DNA of 36,157 bases from Palsa-739 sp035532535 (GTDB lineage Bacteria; Actinomycetota; Thermoleophilia; Gaiellales; Gaiellaceae). The translations under genes and the position numbers were made by a program. The notes beneath the pieces are model-generated. The model was not told the DNA's origin, did not search any database, and saw only the letters and a list, made by a program, of their open reading frames with translations. Below are positions 23,179 through 31,118 of this stretch, piece after piece (positions within the stretch are counted from its first letter, which is position 1; every line of letters starts with the position of its first letter). The stretch is from positions 1 to 36,157 of the forward strand of contig DATKQT010000011.1 of the NCBI GenBank assembly GCA_035532535.1, given 5' to 3'.

Positions 23179-24827
23179 GGAACCGGCACCTCCGCCACGA
23201 ACGTCGTGCCGGCGCCCGGACGCGACTCGATGGTGAGCCGGCCGCCGACGAGAGCAACCCTCTCACGCATCCCTATCAGGCCGAGACCATCGTCGCGCGT
23301 CCTGGCGGGGTCGAAGCCGACGCCGTCGTCCTCGACGACCGCGGTCACAGCGTCGGGCTTTCGTCCGAGGACGATGCTGACGCTGCCGGCGCGGGCGTGC
23401 TTGACGATGTTCGTGAGGCACTCCTGCACGATCCGATAGAGCGCCGTCTCGATCTCGGGCGCGAGCCGTTCCGCGGGCAACGCCGACTCGAAGCCGACTG
23501 CGATGCCGGTCTGCTCGGCGAAGCTCTCGGTCAGACGCTCGAGGGCGGCCGCAAGCCCGAAGTCGTCGAGCGCCTTCGGGCGGAGCTCGACGGCGAGCTG
23601 GCGCACGTCCTGCAGCGTCGAGCGGACGAGAGCGCGCACCTCGGCGACGGCGGCGCGCATCTCGATCTCACCTCCGGCCTCCTCGACCGTGCGCAGCCCG
23701 AGCAAGATGGACGTGAGTGCCTGACCGGTCTCGTCGTGCAACTCGCGCGCGAGGCGGCGGCGCTCCTGCTCCTGGGCGGCGACGACTCGCCGCAGTGCGT
23801 CGCTCGCCACGCGGCGTGACAGATCCACTGCAACTGAGGCGCGCTGCGCGAACACCTCTGCGAGCCGGACGTCTTCGGCGGTGAAGCGTGGGTCGACCCC
23901 CTGCTTGTCCTGTGCGGTGATGACGCCGATCGCTTCGCCGCGCAGGACGAGCGGCACGTACACCGCCGTGCGCATCTTCAGGCGGCGGGCCGTCTCCTGG
24001 TCGATCTCCGGGTCGTCGAGGACCGAGTCGATCCGCTCGCTGCGCTTGCGCTCGAGCACCCGCATCGTCTTCGACCGTGCCGGGATCGACATACCGACCA
24101 CACGCTCCGTCTCCGGCCCTGCCGCGGCTTCGATGCGGAGCCCGTCGGCGTGCGGAAGCGCGATGGTGACGCTGTCCGCGGCGATCAGCGCCCGCAGCCG
24201 GTTCGCGACGAGCTCGAGCAGCGGGACCAGCTCGAGCTCCGAGACGAGCGCGGCGGCGACCTCGTTCAACGACTCGAGCTGCGTCGACCAGTGAGTCGCG
24301 GACTCGTACAGCCGCGCGTTCTCGATCGCCACCGCCGCCTGCGACGCGAGCAGCGTGGCGGTCTCCTCATCCTCCTCCGTGAAGTCGCCGCTCTCCTTCT
24401 CGGTCAAGTAGAGGTTGCCGTAGGCGATGCCGCGCAGCGCGACGGGAACGCCGAGGAAGGACCGCATTGCGGGATGCCCGGGCGGAAAGCCGACGGAGCG
24501 CGGATCCTCGGAGAGGTTGTGCAGGCGCAGCGGTTTGGCGTCGCGGATGAGGACGCCGAGAATCCCGCGACCGGTCGGCAGGTCGCCGATCGTCGCCTGG
24601 GTCTGCGGGTCGATACCGGTCGTGAGGAAGCGCTCCAGCCGCGAGCCGGCCGGGTCGAGGACGCCGAGCGCCGCGTACTTCGCACCGGTCAGCGACAACG
24701 CCGTCTCGACGAGCTTCTGGAGGACGGTGTCGAGCGACAGCTCCGAGCTGAGCGCGATGCCGGCCTCGATGAGCGCCCGCATCCTCTCCTGGGCACCCGT
24801 CGCCACCATCGTGTCAGAGGTTGGCAC
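23175..24827 (-). CDS. Two-GAF sensor histidine kinase (DosS/DevS-like)
   Basis: 550 residues, no membrane segment, so a cytosolic sensor. GAF-A (~28-172) contains GAKYAALGVLDPAG, GRGILGVLIRDAKPLRLHNL, SVGFPPGHPAMRSFLGVPVA and GNLYLTEKESGDFTEEDEE; GAF-B is ~195-335. HisKA_3 dimerisation domain has RRRLARELHDETGQALTSIL with phospho-His364. The HATPase domain has N box ECLTNIVKHARAGSV and G boxes VEDDGVGFD and DGLGLIGMRERVALVGG. Architecture and the GAF-A pattern match mycobacterial DosS/DosT, whose GAF-A binds heme; His118 in GHPAM is a candidate ligand. GTG start overlaps the upstream small gene by 14 bp; ATG 24809 is possible. Confidence 0.94.
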   Translation of the reverse strand: MPTSDTMVATGAQERMRALIEAGIALSSELSLDTVLQKLVETALSLTGAKYAALGVLDPAGSRLERFLTTGIDPQTQATIGDLPTGRGILGVLIRDAKPLRLHNLSEDPRSVGFPPGHPAMRSFLGVPVALRGIAYGNLYLTEKESGDFTEEDEETATLLASQAAVAIENARLYESATHWSTQLESLNEVAAALVSELELVPLLELVANRLRALIAADSVTIALPHADGLRIEAAAGPETERVVGMSIPARSKTMRVLERKRSERIDSVLDDPEIDQETARRLKMRTAVYVPLVLRGEAIGVITAQDKQGVDPRFTAEDVRLAEVFAQRASVAVDLSRRVASDALRRVVAAQEQERRRLARELHDETGQALTSILLGLRTVEEAGGEIEMRAAVAEVRALVRSTLQDVRQLAVELRPKALDDFGLAAALERLTESFAEQTGIAVGFESALPAERLAPEIETALYRIVQECLTNIVKHARAGSVSIVLGRKPDAVTAVVEDDGVGFDPARTRDDGLGLIGMRERVALVGGRLTIESRPGAGTTFVAEVPVP

Positions 24828-25053
24828 GAAGATCAGCCGGTCTCAAGGTTCCCGTGCCGAGCTCCGCGCTCGCCGGGACGAGCTCGCGGACGATTCGGAG
24901 CACGAGCTCCGGCTCGTCGCTCAGCGGGCTGAGGAGCTTGTTGCCCTTGAGCAGGGCGCGCCCGCGCGGTGCAGCGTGCACGGCCAGATCGCGCTCGGCG
25001 TAGCCGCGCTCGTGCAAGAGCGCGTTTGCAGCCTCGATCGCGTCGGTTGGCAC
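24814..25053 (-). CDS. Small protein of unknown function heading the sensor-kinase operon
   Basis: 79 residues (AIEAANALLHERGYAERDLA, AAPRGRALLKGNKLLSPLSD, EPELVLRIVRELVPAS). No family recognised; mixed helix, soluble. It is believed real because a TAGCTT -10 box ends exactly 6 bases before its GTG, giving it a leaderless start, and its end overlaps the sensor kinase start by 14 bp, so it would be the first product of that operon. Confidence 0.6.
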   Translation of the reverse strand: MPTDAIEAANALLHERGYAERDLAVHAAPRGRALLKGNKLLSPLSDEPELVLRIVRELVPASAELGTGTLRPADLRANL

Positions 25054-25059
25054 AAACCC

Positions 25060-25065
25060 AAGCTA
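25060..25065 (-). promoter_or_regulatory. -10 box (TAGCTT) of the sensor-kinase operon
   Basis: TAGCTT on the minus strand ends 6 bases before GTG 25053, and its TAG is the stop codon of cofE, so the promoter is embedded in the end of the F420 operon. Confidence 0.45.
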
Positions 25066-25797
25066 ACGGAAGAGATCGCGCTCCGGCGGGACCGGGATGT
25101 CGGTGGCCCGGCCGTCACCGCGGACGTCGAGTCCACGGACGATCGTCACCGGAACGCGCGCGAGCTTGCCGGAGACGAGATGCGCCGCCGACGCGATCTC
25201 GTCCGCGACCGCGATGACGGTGTTCTGCAGCTCGTAACCGATCGGGTCGCGCTCGCCCGCAAGGTCCTGGAGCGCCAGGACGCCGGCGGCGCCGATGGCG
25301 ACGTCGACCGTGCCCTGCCGCCACGGCCGCCCGAACGAATCGGTGACGATCACGCCGACCTCGTGGCCCGTCCGTTCGCGCAGCTCCTCGCGGATGCGCG
25401 CCGCAGTTCGGTCCGGATCCACTGGAAGCAGGACGAGTGTTCCCGGCTCCGGAGCATTGGATGCGTCGACGCCTGCCGACGCGCAGATGAACCCGTGACT
25501 CGTCTCGCAGATGACGAGCGGCGGGCGGACGCGGATGATGCTCTTCGCCTCGCGCAGGATGACCTCGATCCGGCGCGCGGCATCGCCCTCTTCCCCCGCG
25601 ATCTCGACTGCGCGCGGCGACGGGTCGATGCCGTCCAGGTGCACGATCCGTCCTTCGATCTTCGAGATCGCCTTCTGCGCGATGACGACGACGTCGCCGT
25701 CCTCGAGTTCCACGCGCTCGAGGATGAGCGTTACGAGGTCGTCGCCCTCCTCGAGCTCAGGGATTCCGCCGACCGGGAGGATCGAGACGCCGGTCAC
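25063..25797 (-). CDS. cofE: Coenzyme F420-0:L-glutamate ligase (stand-alone CofE)
   Basis: 244 residues. GTP-dependent enzyme that adds gamma-linked glutamates to F420-0. Seen: MTGVSILPVGGIPELEEGDD start, GDVVVIAQKAISKIEGR, PLVICETSHGFICASAGVD with the metal-binding region, VIVTDSFGRPWRQGTVDVAI and the GAAGVLALQDLAGERDPIGY segment, close to mycobacterial FbiB N-terminus. It lacks the C-terminal nitroreductase-like FMN domain of FbiB. GTG start overlaps npdG (GTGA); last gene of cofC-cofD-npdG-cofE. Confidence 0.95.
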   Translation of the reverse strand: MTGVSILPVGGIPELEEGDDLVTLILERVELEDGDVVVIAQKAISKIEGRIVHLDGIDPSPRAVEIAGEEGDAARRIEVILREAKSIIRVRPPLVICETSHGFICASAGVDASNAPEPGTLVLLPVDPDRTAARIREELRERTGHEVGVIVTDSFGRPWRQGTVDVAIGAAGVLALQDLAGERDPIGYELQNTVIAVADEIASAAHLVSGKLARVPVTIVRGLDVRGDGRATDIPVPPERDLFR

Positions 25798-26411
25798 AGG
25801 CCGACGACGCGGATGCCGGCGTGACCCTTGTAGCGGCGATTGAGGTTGACGATCACCGCGGTCATGCCTTCGAGCGCGCGCGCGCTCGTGAGCGGCCCCG
25901 CATCGAAGGCGCGGCCCGAGACGACCTTCGACGCGAGCTCGAGGGCGAGATCCTTGGCCGTTGGATCGTCGCCGCAGACGAGCGCATCTCCGTCGGCCTT
26001 ACCGCCGGCGAGCGACACGGCTGCGAGCGAGTGCAGGCCGGCGGCGATGGGCGCTCGCAAGACCTCCTGCGTGCGCTCCGCAACCGAGCGGTCGTCCTGC
26101 GTCGGATGAATGCCTGACTTCGTGAAGCGCAGCTCGCTCGCGACGCTGAGGACGGGCGTCTCCCCGATTGCGTCCGCGAGCTCGGTCGCCGTCGCAATCG
26201 CGGCTTCCGCCTTGACCGCGAGCACGACGATGTCGACGCCGCGGACCGCATCGGCGTTCGTCGCGCCCTCGGCGGCGCCGGCTTCGGACGCCTTGGCGCG
26301 AGCTCGATCGGCGTCGCGCGAGCCGATGACGACGTGATCTCCCGCCTCTGCGAGGCGTTGCGCAAGCGCGAGGCCGAAGTCGCCCGTTCCTCCGACGACG
26401 GCGACTCTCAT
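25794..26411 (-). CDS. npdG: NADPH-dependent F420 reductase (Fno/NpdG)
   Basis: 205 residues. Transfers hydride between NADPH and F420 in the cytoplasm, keeping the cofactor reduced. N-terminal dinucleotide fold VAVVGGTGDFGLALAQRLAE, VIGSRDADRARAKA (Ser/Arg for NADP phosphate), DIVVLAVKAEAAIATATELA, and C-terminal ALVCGDDPTAKDLALELASK, RAFDAGPLTSARALEGMTAV, ending VNLNRRYKGHAGIRVVGL, all typical of NpdG. Start overlaps cofD stop (ATGA). Placement between cofD and cofE ties use of the cofactor to its synthesis. Confidence 0.95.
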   Translation of the reverse strand: MRVAVVGGTGDFGLALAQRLAEAGDHVVIGSRDADRARAKASEAGAAEGATNADAVRGVDIVVLAVKAEAAIATATELADAIGETPVLSVASELRFTKSGIHPTQDDRSVAERTQEVLRAPIAAGLHSLAAVSLAGGKADGDALVCGDDPTAKDLALELASKVVSGRAFDAGPLTSARALEGMTAVIVNLNRRYKGHAGIRVVGL

Positions 26412-27331
26412 GCCGGCACCGCACCGAGCGCGGCCTCGGCGAGCCGCCGCCGTGCGTCGTCGTCCACCATGAGCGTCCGCGTGACGATCGGACGGACGCC
26501 GCCGAGCCCGTCCAGATCTCCGGCGTCCGCCTCGTCGACGACGAGCGCGTCGATCAGTCCCTCGTAACACCGTGCAACGTGCGCGGGTGACGTTCCGCCG
26601 GCGAGACGCGCGAGCATGCGGTCGGCGGGGCCTTTCACGGCTCGGCCGGCAATGAGAGGGCTCACTGCGACGCATGGGACCGTGCGGGCAGCGAGCGCGG
26701 CGCGAATCTCGCCGACGGAGAGGATGGGCGCGATCGAGACGTACGGATTGCTCGGAGCGAGGAGCAGCAGGTCTGCGTGCGCCAGCGCATCGAGAACGCC
26801 CGGAGCCGGCGCCGCGGTCTCCGCTCCCTCGAAGCGAAGAGCATCCACCTCGTCGCGGTGGCCGCGCGAGACGAACCATTCCTGGAAGGGGAACTCTCCC
26901 GCCGCGGTCGCGATCCACGTGCGCAGGCGGTCGTCGGTGGCGGGCAGGAGCTTCGTGCCGACGCCGAGCTCATCGGCGAGCCGTGCGGTGACGCGCGAGA
27001 GCGGCTTGCCGGCCTGCAACGCCTGCGTTCGCACGAGATGAAGACCGAGGTCGAGATCGCCGAGCCGGAACCAGGTCTCGCCGTGCAACGCGGCGACGCT
27101 GTCGAGGACGCGCCACGTCTCGCCCGCGCGTCCCCAGCCGCGTTCCTCGTCGTTGAGGCCGGCGAGCGCGTAGAGGATCGAGTCGAGGTCGGGCGACACG
27201 TGCAGGCCGAGCACCTCGACGTCGTCGCCCACGTTGCCGACGACCGTGACGTCGTCGGCGGGAACGGCGCCCACGACTCCTTGAACGAAGCGCGCGCCGC
27301 CGACACCGCCGGAGAGGACGGCGACTCTCAC
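26408..27331 (-). CDS. cofD: 2-phospho-L-lactate (or PEP) transferase, F420-0 synthesis
   Basis: 307 residues. Joins the activated 3-carbon phosphoacid from CofC to the deazaflavin Fo. Motifs: VAVLSGGVGGARFVQGV nucleotide loop, VVGNVGDDVEVLGLHVSPDL, DSILYALAGLNDEERGWG, ETWFRLGDLDLGLHLVRTQA, GVGTKLLPATDDRLRTWI and the NPYVSIAPILSVGEIRAAL segment. GTG start at 27331 shares its last base with the cofC stop (TAGTG). Full length and intact. Confidence 0.96.
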   Translation of the reverse strand: MRVAVLSGGVGGARFVQGVVGAVPADDVTVVGNVGDDVEVLGLHVSPDLDSILYALAGLNDEERGWGRAGETWRVLDSVAALHGETWFRLGDLDLGLHLVRTQALQAGKPLSRVTARLADELGVGTKLLPATDDRLRTWIATAAGEFPFQEWFVSRGHRDEVDALRFEGAETAAPAPGVLDALAHADLLLLAPSNPYVSIAPILSVGEIRAALAARTVPCVAVSPLIAGRAVKGPADRMLARLAGGTSPAHVARCYEGLIDALVVDEADAGDLDGLGGVRPIVTRTLMVDDDARRRLAEAALGAVPA

Positions 27332-27924
27332 TACACCGTCCCGGCGGAGAGCGCAGCGAGAGCAGCTTGCGTCCGCGGGCCGCACCGCAGCTCCAACCGC
27401 TCCAGATCTGCGAGCGTGTCGACGTCCTCGGCGAGGTTCGGTACCACGACGGCGACCGTCTCGACGGGCAGCGCGCGGAAGCGGCTCGCGCTGTCCGGCC
27501 CGTAGAGCGGCGCGAAGACCTCCGGTCCCGACAGGCCGAGCGCGTTCGTCGTGCCGTCGAGCGCCTCCACGAGTGCGAGCCCGTGCGCCGGGATCGCGGC
27601 CAGGAGCGCGCGCAGGTCGACAGGCGCGACACAGGGAAGGTCGGCGTTGACGACGAGCACCTGCTCGTCGGCGGCGAGCTCGAGCGCCGCCGCGACCGCG
27701 GCTCCCTGCCCACCGCCCGGGTCTGCGACCGCGTCTGCTCCCGCCTCGTCGGCGACCGTGGCGCCGTCCGCATCTCCCGTGACGACGAGCGTCCGTCCGA
27801 GCACGGCCGTGGCCGCCAGGACGTCCGCCAGCATGGCCAGGGACAGCTCGCGCCGCGTGCTGCGCGATGTGTCCAGGCGCGTCTTCCCCTCGGTGCCTGC
27901 GAACGGCACAACCACTGTCGTCAT
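27331..27924 (-). CDS. cofC: 2-phospho-L-lactate / phosphoenolpyruvate guanylyltransferase
   Basis: 197 residues. Nucleotidyltransferase that activates 2-phospholactate, or PEP in actinobacteria (then called FbiD), with GTP. Seen: TVVVPFAGTEGKTRL with the signature Lys/Arg, LADVLAATAVLGRTLVVTGD, VADPGGGQGAAVAAALELA, QVLVVNADLPCVAPVDLRAL, and a C-terminal PNLAEDVDTLADLERL. ATG start at 27924 has TACGCT 6 bases upstream; first gene of the F420 operon. Whether the substrate is phospholactate or PEP cannot be read from motifs alone. Confidence 0.94.
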   Translation of the reverse strand: MTTVVVPFAGTEGKTRLDTSRSTRRELSLAMLADVLAATAVLGRTLVVTGDADGATVADEAGADAVADPGGGQGAAVAAALELAADEQVLVVNADLPCVAPVDLRALLAAIPAHGLALVEALDGTTNALGLSGPEVFAPLYGPDSASRFRALPVETVAVVVPNLAEDVDTLADLERLELRCGPRTQAALAALSAGTV

Positions 27925-27930
27925 GGAGAG

Positions 27931-27943
27931 AGCGTAGTAGCGT
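27931..27943. promoter_or_regulatory. Back-to-back -10 boxes for cofC and the hydroxyacid dehydrogenase
   Basis: Minus strand TACGCT (27931-27936) ends 6 bases before the cofC ATG; plus strand TAGCGT (27938-27943) ends 7 bases before GTG 27951. The two genes are 26 bp apart, so both promoters must extend into the opposite gene. Confidence 0.55.
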
Positions 27944-27950
27944 CGTGGGT

Positions 27951-28802
27951 GTGAAGGTGAGAGCGACCCGCAAGCTGCCCGGACCGGCATGGGCCGAGCT
28001 CGACCAGATGGAGATCGTGCCGGCCGACGTTCCCGGGCCGGACGTCGAGATCCTCGTCGTCGTCAACGAGCCGGTCGACCTGACGCTCTATCCGTCGCTG
28101 CGGCTAATCGCGAACTACAGCGTCGGCTACGACCGCATCGACGTCGCGGCGGCAACCGCCCGCGGAGTCGCGGTGTCGAACACGCCCGGCGTGCTCGATG
28201 CCGCCACCGCCGATCTCGCGCTGGCGCTCATGCTTGCCGCTCGGCGCGGCCTCGTCACGGGGGACCGAATCGTCCGCGCAGGAGGCTGGGCCGGGCTCCG
28301 AGACGGGCGGGAGGTGAGCGGCGCGACGCTCGGGATCGTCGGCCTCGGCCGCATCGGATCGGCCGTCGCCCGCCGCGCCGCGGGATTCGAGATGCGCATC
28401 CTTCCCGTCCGTCGCAACGAGGGTGACCTCGACGCGGTCTTGCGCGATTGCGACATCGTCACCCTGCACGTGCCGCTCATGGCCGAGACGCGAGGGCTGA
28501 TCTCACGCGAGCGGCTCGCGTTGCTCAAGGACGGCGCAACGTTCGTGAACACCGCCCGCGGCCCCGTGGTCGATGAGGAGGCGCTCGTCGCCGAGCTCGT
28601 ATCCGGGCGGATCAGCGCGGGCCTCGACGTCTTCGCGCACGAGCCGCACGTGCCGCACGAGCTCTTCGATCTTCCGAACGTCGTCCTCACACCGCACATC
28701 GCGAGCGACACGATCGAGACGCGCGCCGCGATGTCACGCGTCGTCGTCGACAACGTCCTCGCCTTCGAGCGCGGCGATCCGCTCCCGAATCCGGTGGTCT
28801 AG
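27951..28802 (+). CDS. D-isomer-specific 2-hydroxyacid dehydrogenase
   Basis: 283 residues. NAD(P)H-dependent reductase of the glyoxylate/hydroxypyruvate or phosphoglycerate dehydrogenase family. Seen: VVNEPVDLTLYPSLRLIANY, GYDRIDVAAATARGVAVSNT, nucleotide loop LGIVGLGRIGSAVARRAAGF, catalytic Arg in FVNTARGPVVDEEAL, Glu in DVFAHEPHVPHEL and His in VVLTPHIASDTIETR. No regulatory ACT domain, so not a full SerA. Substrate uncertain. GTG start with TAGCGT 7 bases upstream, leaderless. Ends 4 bp inside the convergent small gene. Confidence 0.93.
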   Translation: MKVRATRKLPGPAWAELDQMEIVPADVPGPDVEILVVVNEPVDLTLYPSLRLIANYSVGYDRIDVAAATARGVAVSNTPGVLDAATADLALALMLAARRGLVTGDRIVRAGGWAGLRDGREVSGATLGIVGLGRIGSAVARRAAGFEMRILPVRRNEGDLDAVLRDCDIVTLHVPLMAETRGLISRERLALLKDGATFVNTARGPVVDEEALVAELVSGRISAGLDVFAHEPHVPHELFDLPNVVLTPHIASDTIETRAAMSRVVVDNVLAFERGDPLPNPVV

Positions 28803-29083
28803 TACGCCTGGCCCGGACGGCCGGCGCTGATCCACTCGCGCACCTCGAACCAGTGGCTCGAGCGCAGCGCAGCGGCCACCCGTTCGTCGGTGTGCGCCGC
28901 GTAGAAGACGTTGTGCTCGAGGTCGCAGCAGACGGCGACGTCGGCGAGCGAGATGTCGCGGATCTGCATGAGCGCGTCGGCTGGAAGCTGCGCCTCGGCG
29001 ACGGTGTAGTGCTTGAACTGGAGCTCGGGCGCGATCTCCATCAGGTCGGGCCAGTCTGGGCAGGTGCGGCTGCTCACGTCCAC
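28799..29083 (-). CDS. Small conserved protein of unknown function
   Basis: 94 residues (LQFKHYTVAEAQLPADALMQ, SLADVAVCCDLEHNVFYAAH, VREWISAGRPGQAY). Two adjacent Cys (AVCCD) and an Asp/His-rich centre are visible; no family recognised. Start overlaps the ABC ATPase end by 10 bp, so it is the last gene of the hemE operon. Confidence 0.65.
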   Translation of the reverse strand: MDVSSRTCPDWPDLMEIAPELQFKHYTVAEAQLPADALMQIRDISLADVAVCCDLEHNVFYAAHTDERVAAALRSSHWFEVREWISAGRPGQAY

Positions 29084-30258
29084 CGTCCTTCGAGGCGGAC
29101 GAGCCCACGTCCTTCATCTGCCGGATAGACGACGAACACGAGCGCGTCGTCGAGCGAGTGGAACTGGCGCTCGCCGCGCTCGTCGACGAGATCGACGCGC
29201 AGGTGCAGTCGCCCGTCGGCAAAGGGCGGCCGCTCCGACTCGAAACGGAGCGGAAGACGGCGCGTGTCGTCGTTCCAACCGTGCTCGCCGGTCGACACCG
29301 CGCCCGCGGCGACGAGCACGCCGGCGTCGTCCCGCAGCTCCCAGCCCAGCCGTGGCGGGGCGATCGCCGCGTCTGCGCCCACGACGAGCGCGATCGCGAG
29401 CGGCTCGCCGGCGAGGAGCTGGTTGCGCTCGTCGTCCCCGGCCCCGAAGAGGCGCACGTGCTCGACACGCGCGACCTCGCCGCCCCACTCCTTCAGGCCG
29501 GCTGCGCGCTCCTCGGGATTGCGCTCGCCGGCGAGCATGCGCCGGTAGGCGACCACTGCCTCGTGCGTCGGGCCGTCGAATGCGACGCGCCCGTCACTGA
29601 GCAGCACCGCCCGGTCGCAGAGGCGCTCGACGGCGCCGGCGTCGTGCGAGACGAAGACGATCGTGCCGCCGCGCTGCTTGAACTCGAAGATCTTGCCGAA
29701 GCACTTGCGCTGGAAGGCCTCGTCGCCGACGGCGAACACCTCGTCGAGCAGGAGGACGTCCGCTTCGATGTGCGACGCGATTGCGAAGCCGAGACGCATG
29801 TACATCCCCGAGGAATACGTGCGCACGGGCAGGTCGATGAAGTCCTCGAGGCCCGCGAAGGCCACGATCTCGTCGAGCTTCTCGCGGATCACGGCACGCC
29901 GCAGCCCGTGGATCGACCCGTTGAGGTAGACGTTCTCGCGGCCCGTCATGTCGGGATGGAATCCCGCGCCGAGCTCGAGCAGCGAACCGATGCGGCCGCC
30001 GACGGCGACGGTCCCGGACGTGGGCTTGACGATTCCCGAGAGCAGACGCAGGAGCGTCGTCTTGCCGGAGCCGTTCCGGCCGACGAGGCCGATCGCGCTG
30101 CCCGGTTCGACCGCGAACGAGATGTCGCGCAGCGCCCACACGTCCGTCCCGCGCGTCCGTCCGCGCGCGACCACGAGATCCTTCAGCGCGCGGCTCTCGC
30201 GTGGATAGACGCGAAAGCGGCGCGCCGCGTGCTCGACGGCGATCGCGCCCGGCTTCAT
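29074..30258 (-). CDS. wzt: ABC transporter ATPase for surface polysaccharide export (Wzt/TagH-like)
   Basis: 394 residues. N-terminal ATPase: Walker A GLVGRNGSGKTTLLRLLSG, GAGFHPDMTGRENVYLNG (export-type Q-loop region), signature YSSGMYMRLGFAIASHIEAD, Walker B DVLLLDEVFAVGDEAF, H-loop IVFVSHDAGAVERL. C-terminal ~140 residues form a Wzt-C-like beta-sandwich (GLKEWGGEVARVEHVRLFGA, GRLHLRVDLVDERGERQFHS) that in O-antigen systems reads a glycan end-cap. Partner permease is at 32827-33624, about 2.6 kb away. Start overlaps hemH stop (ATGA). Confidence 0.93.
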   Translation of the reverse strand: MKPGAIAVEHAARRFRVYPRESRALKDLVVARGRTRGTDVWALRDISFAVEPGSAIGLVGRNGSGKTTLLRLLSGIVKPTSGTVAVGGRIGSLLELGAGFHPDMTGRENVYLNGSIHGLRRAVIREKLDEIVAFAGLEDFIDLPVRTYSSGMYMRLGFAIASHIEADVLLLDEVFAVGDEAFQRKCFGKIFEFKQRGGTIVFVSHDAGAVERLCDRAVLLSDGRVAFDGPTHEAVVAYRRMLAGERNPEERAAGLKEWGGEVARVEHVRLFGAGDDERNQLLAGEPLAIALVVGADAAIAPPRLGWELRDDAGVLVAAGAVSTGEHGWNDDTRRLPLRFESERPPFADGRLHLRVDLVDERGERQFHSLDDALVFVVYPADEGRGLVRLEGRWT

Positions 30259-31118
30259 AGAGCTCTCTTCACGATCGTGGCAAGTGTGCGCACGAACGCC
30301 GGATCGGCGTTCGGCATCTCGATCCGCTCCAGGCGGAGCCCGAGGTCTGCCGCCTTCTCCTGCGCTTCGACGTCGAGGTCCCAGCGGATCTCGAGGTGGT
30401 CGGAGACGAAGCCGACCGGGCATACGAGCACGTGATCGACGCCGTCGGCGTGCAGCGCCTCGAGATGGTCGAGGATGTCGGGGCCGAGCCACGGCTCGCC
30501 GGTGGGCGACTCGCTCTGGAAGGAGAACGAGTGATCACGAATGCCTGCGGCCTTCGCGATCTCTCTCGACGTCTCCAGGAGCTGGTCCTTGTACGGGTCG
30601 CCCATCTCCAGGATCCGCGCGGGCAGCGAGTGCGCGGTGAAGACCACGTGCGCGTCGGTGCCGCGGATGCGGTCGGCCAGCAGGTCGATGAACCCCGGCT
30701 CGAGATGCCAGCTGTCGACGAACTCGAGCTCCGCGCGCCCGTCGAGCGCCTGCTCGAGCTGGTCGCGATAGCCCTTGATCGAGAGTGCGGAGTAGTGCGG
30801 CGCGAGCACGAGCCCGGCGACTCGGTCGGCGCCGCCGGCAACGGCCGACTCGGCGGCGTCGGCGATGTGCGGCGTCCAGTGCTTCATGCCGGTGAAGACC
30901 GGCAGCGCAAGCTCGCACTCGAGCGCGGCCCGCGTCTCCTCCGTGATCGCGTTGAGCGGCGAGGACTCCTCGATCCCGAGGCGCCGGTACCGCCCGACGA
31001 GATCCTCGAGATGCTCCGGCGCGACCGGCCGCCCACCGCGGATGTCGGCGTAGTACGCAGGCACGTCGGCGAGACGCTCGGGTGACCCGTAGGCCATGAG
31101 CACAACCGCGTCAGGCAC
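30255..31118 (-). CDS. hemH: Ferrochelatase (coproporphyrin III type likely)
   Basis: 287 residues. Inserts iron into a porphyrin; actinobacteria use coproporphyrin III (CpfC). Seen: AVVLMAYGSPERLADVPAYY, the PVFTGMKHWTPHIADAAESA segment, LAPHYSALSIKGYRDQL (metal-side His), FTAHSLPARI, and SESPTGEPWLGPDILDHL with VCPVGFVSDHLEIRWDLD. It is shorter than most actinobacterial enzymes and has no C-terminal cysteine cluster for an iron-sulfur centre. GTG start overlaps hemE by 8 bp; downstream wzt overlaps by ATGA. The oxidase hemY/cgoX and hemQ are not in the window. Confidence 0.94.
   Translation of the reverse strand: MPDAVVLMAYGSPERLADVPAYYADIRGGRPVAPEHLEDLVGRYRRLGIEESSPLNAITEETRAALECELALPVFTGMKHWTPHIADAAESAVAGGADRVAGLVLAPHYSALSIKGYRDQLEQALDGRAELEFVDSWHLEPGFIDLLADRIRGTDAHVVFTAHSLPARILEMGDPYKDQLLETSREIAKAAGIRDHSFSFQSESPTGEPWLGPDILDHLEALHADGVDHVLVCPVGFVSDHLEIRWDLDVEAQEKAADLGLRLERIEMPNADPAFVRTLATIVKRAL

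Noticed and set aside
29158..30435. Long plus-strand open frame opposite the Wzt-like ATPase
   Set aside because: Antisense of Walker and signature motifs; composition is a shadow.
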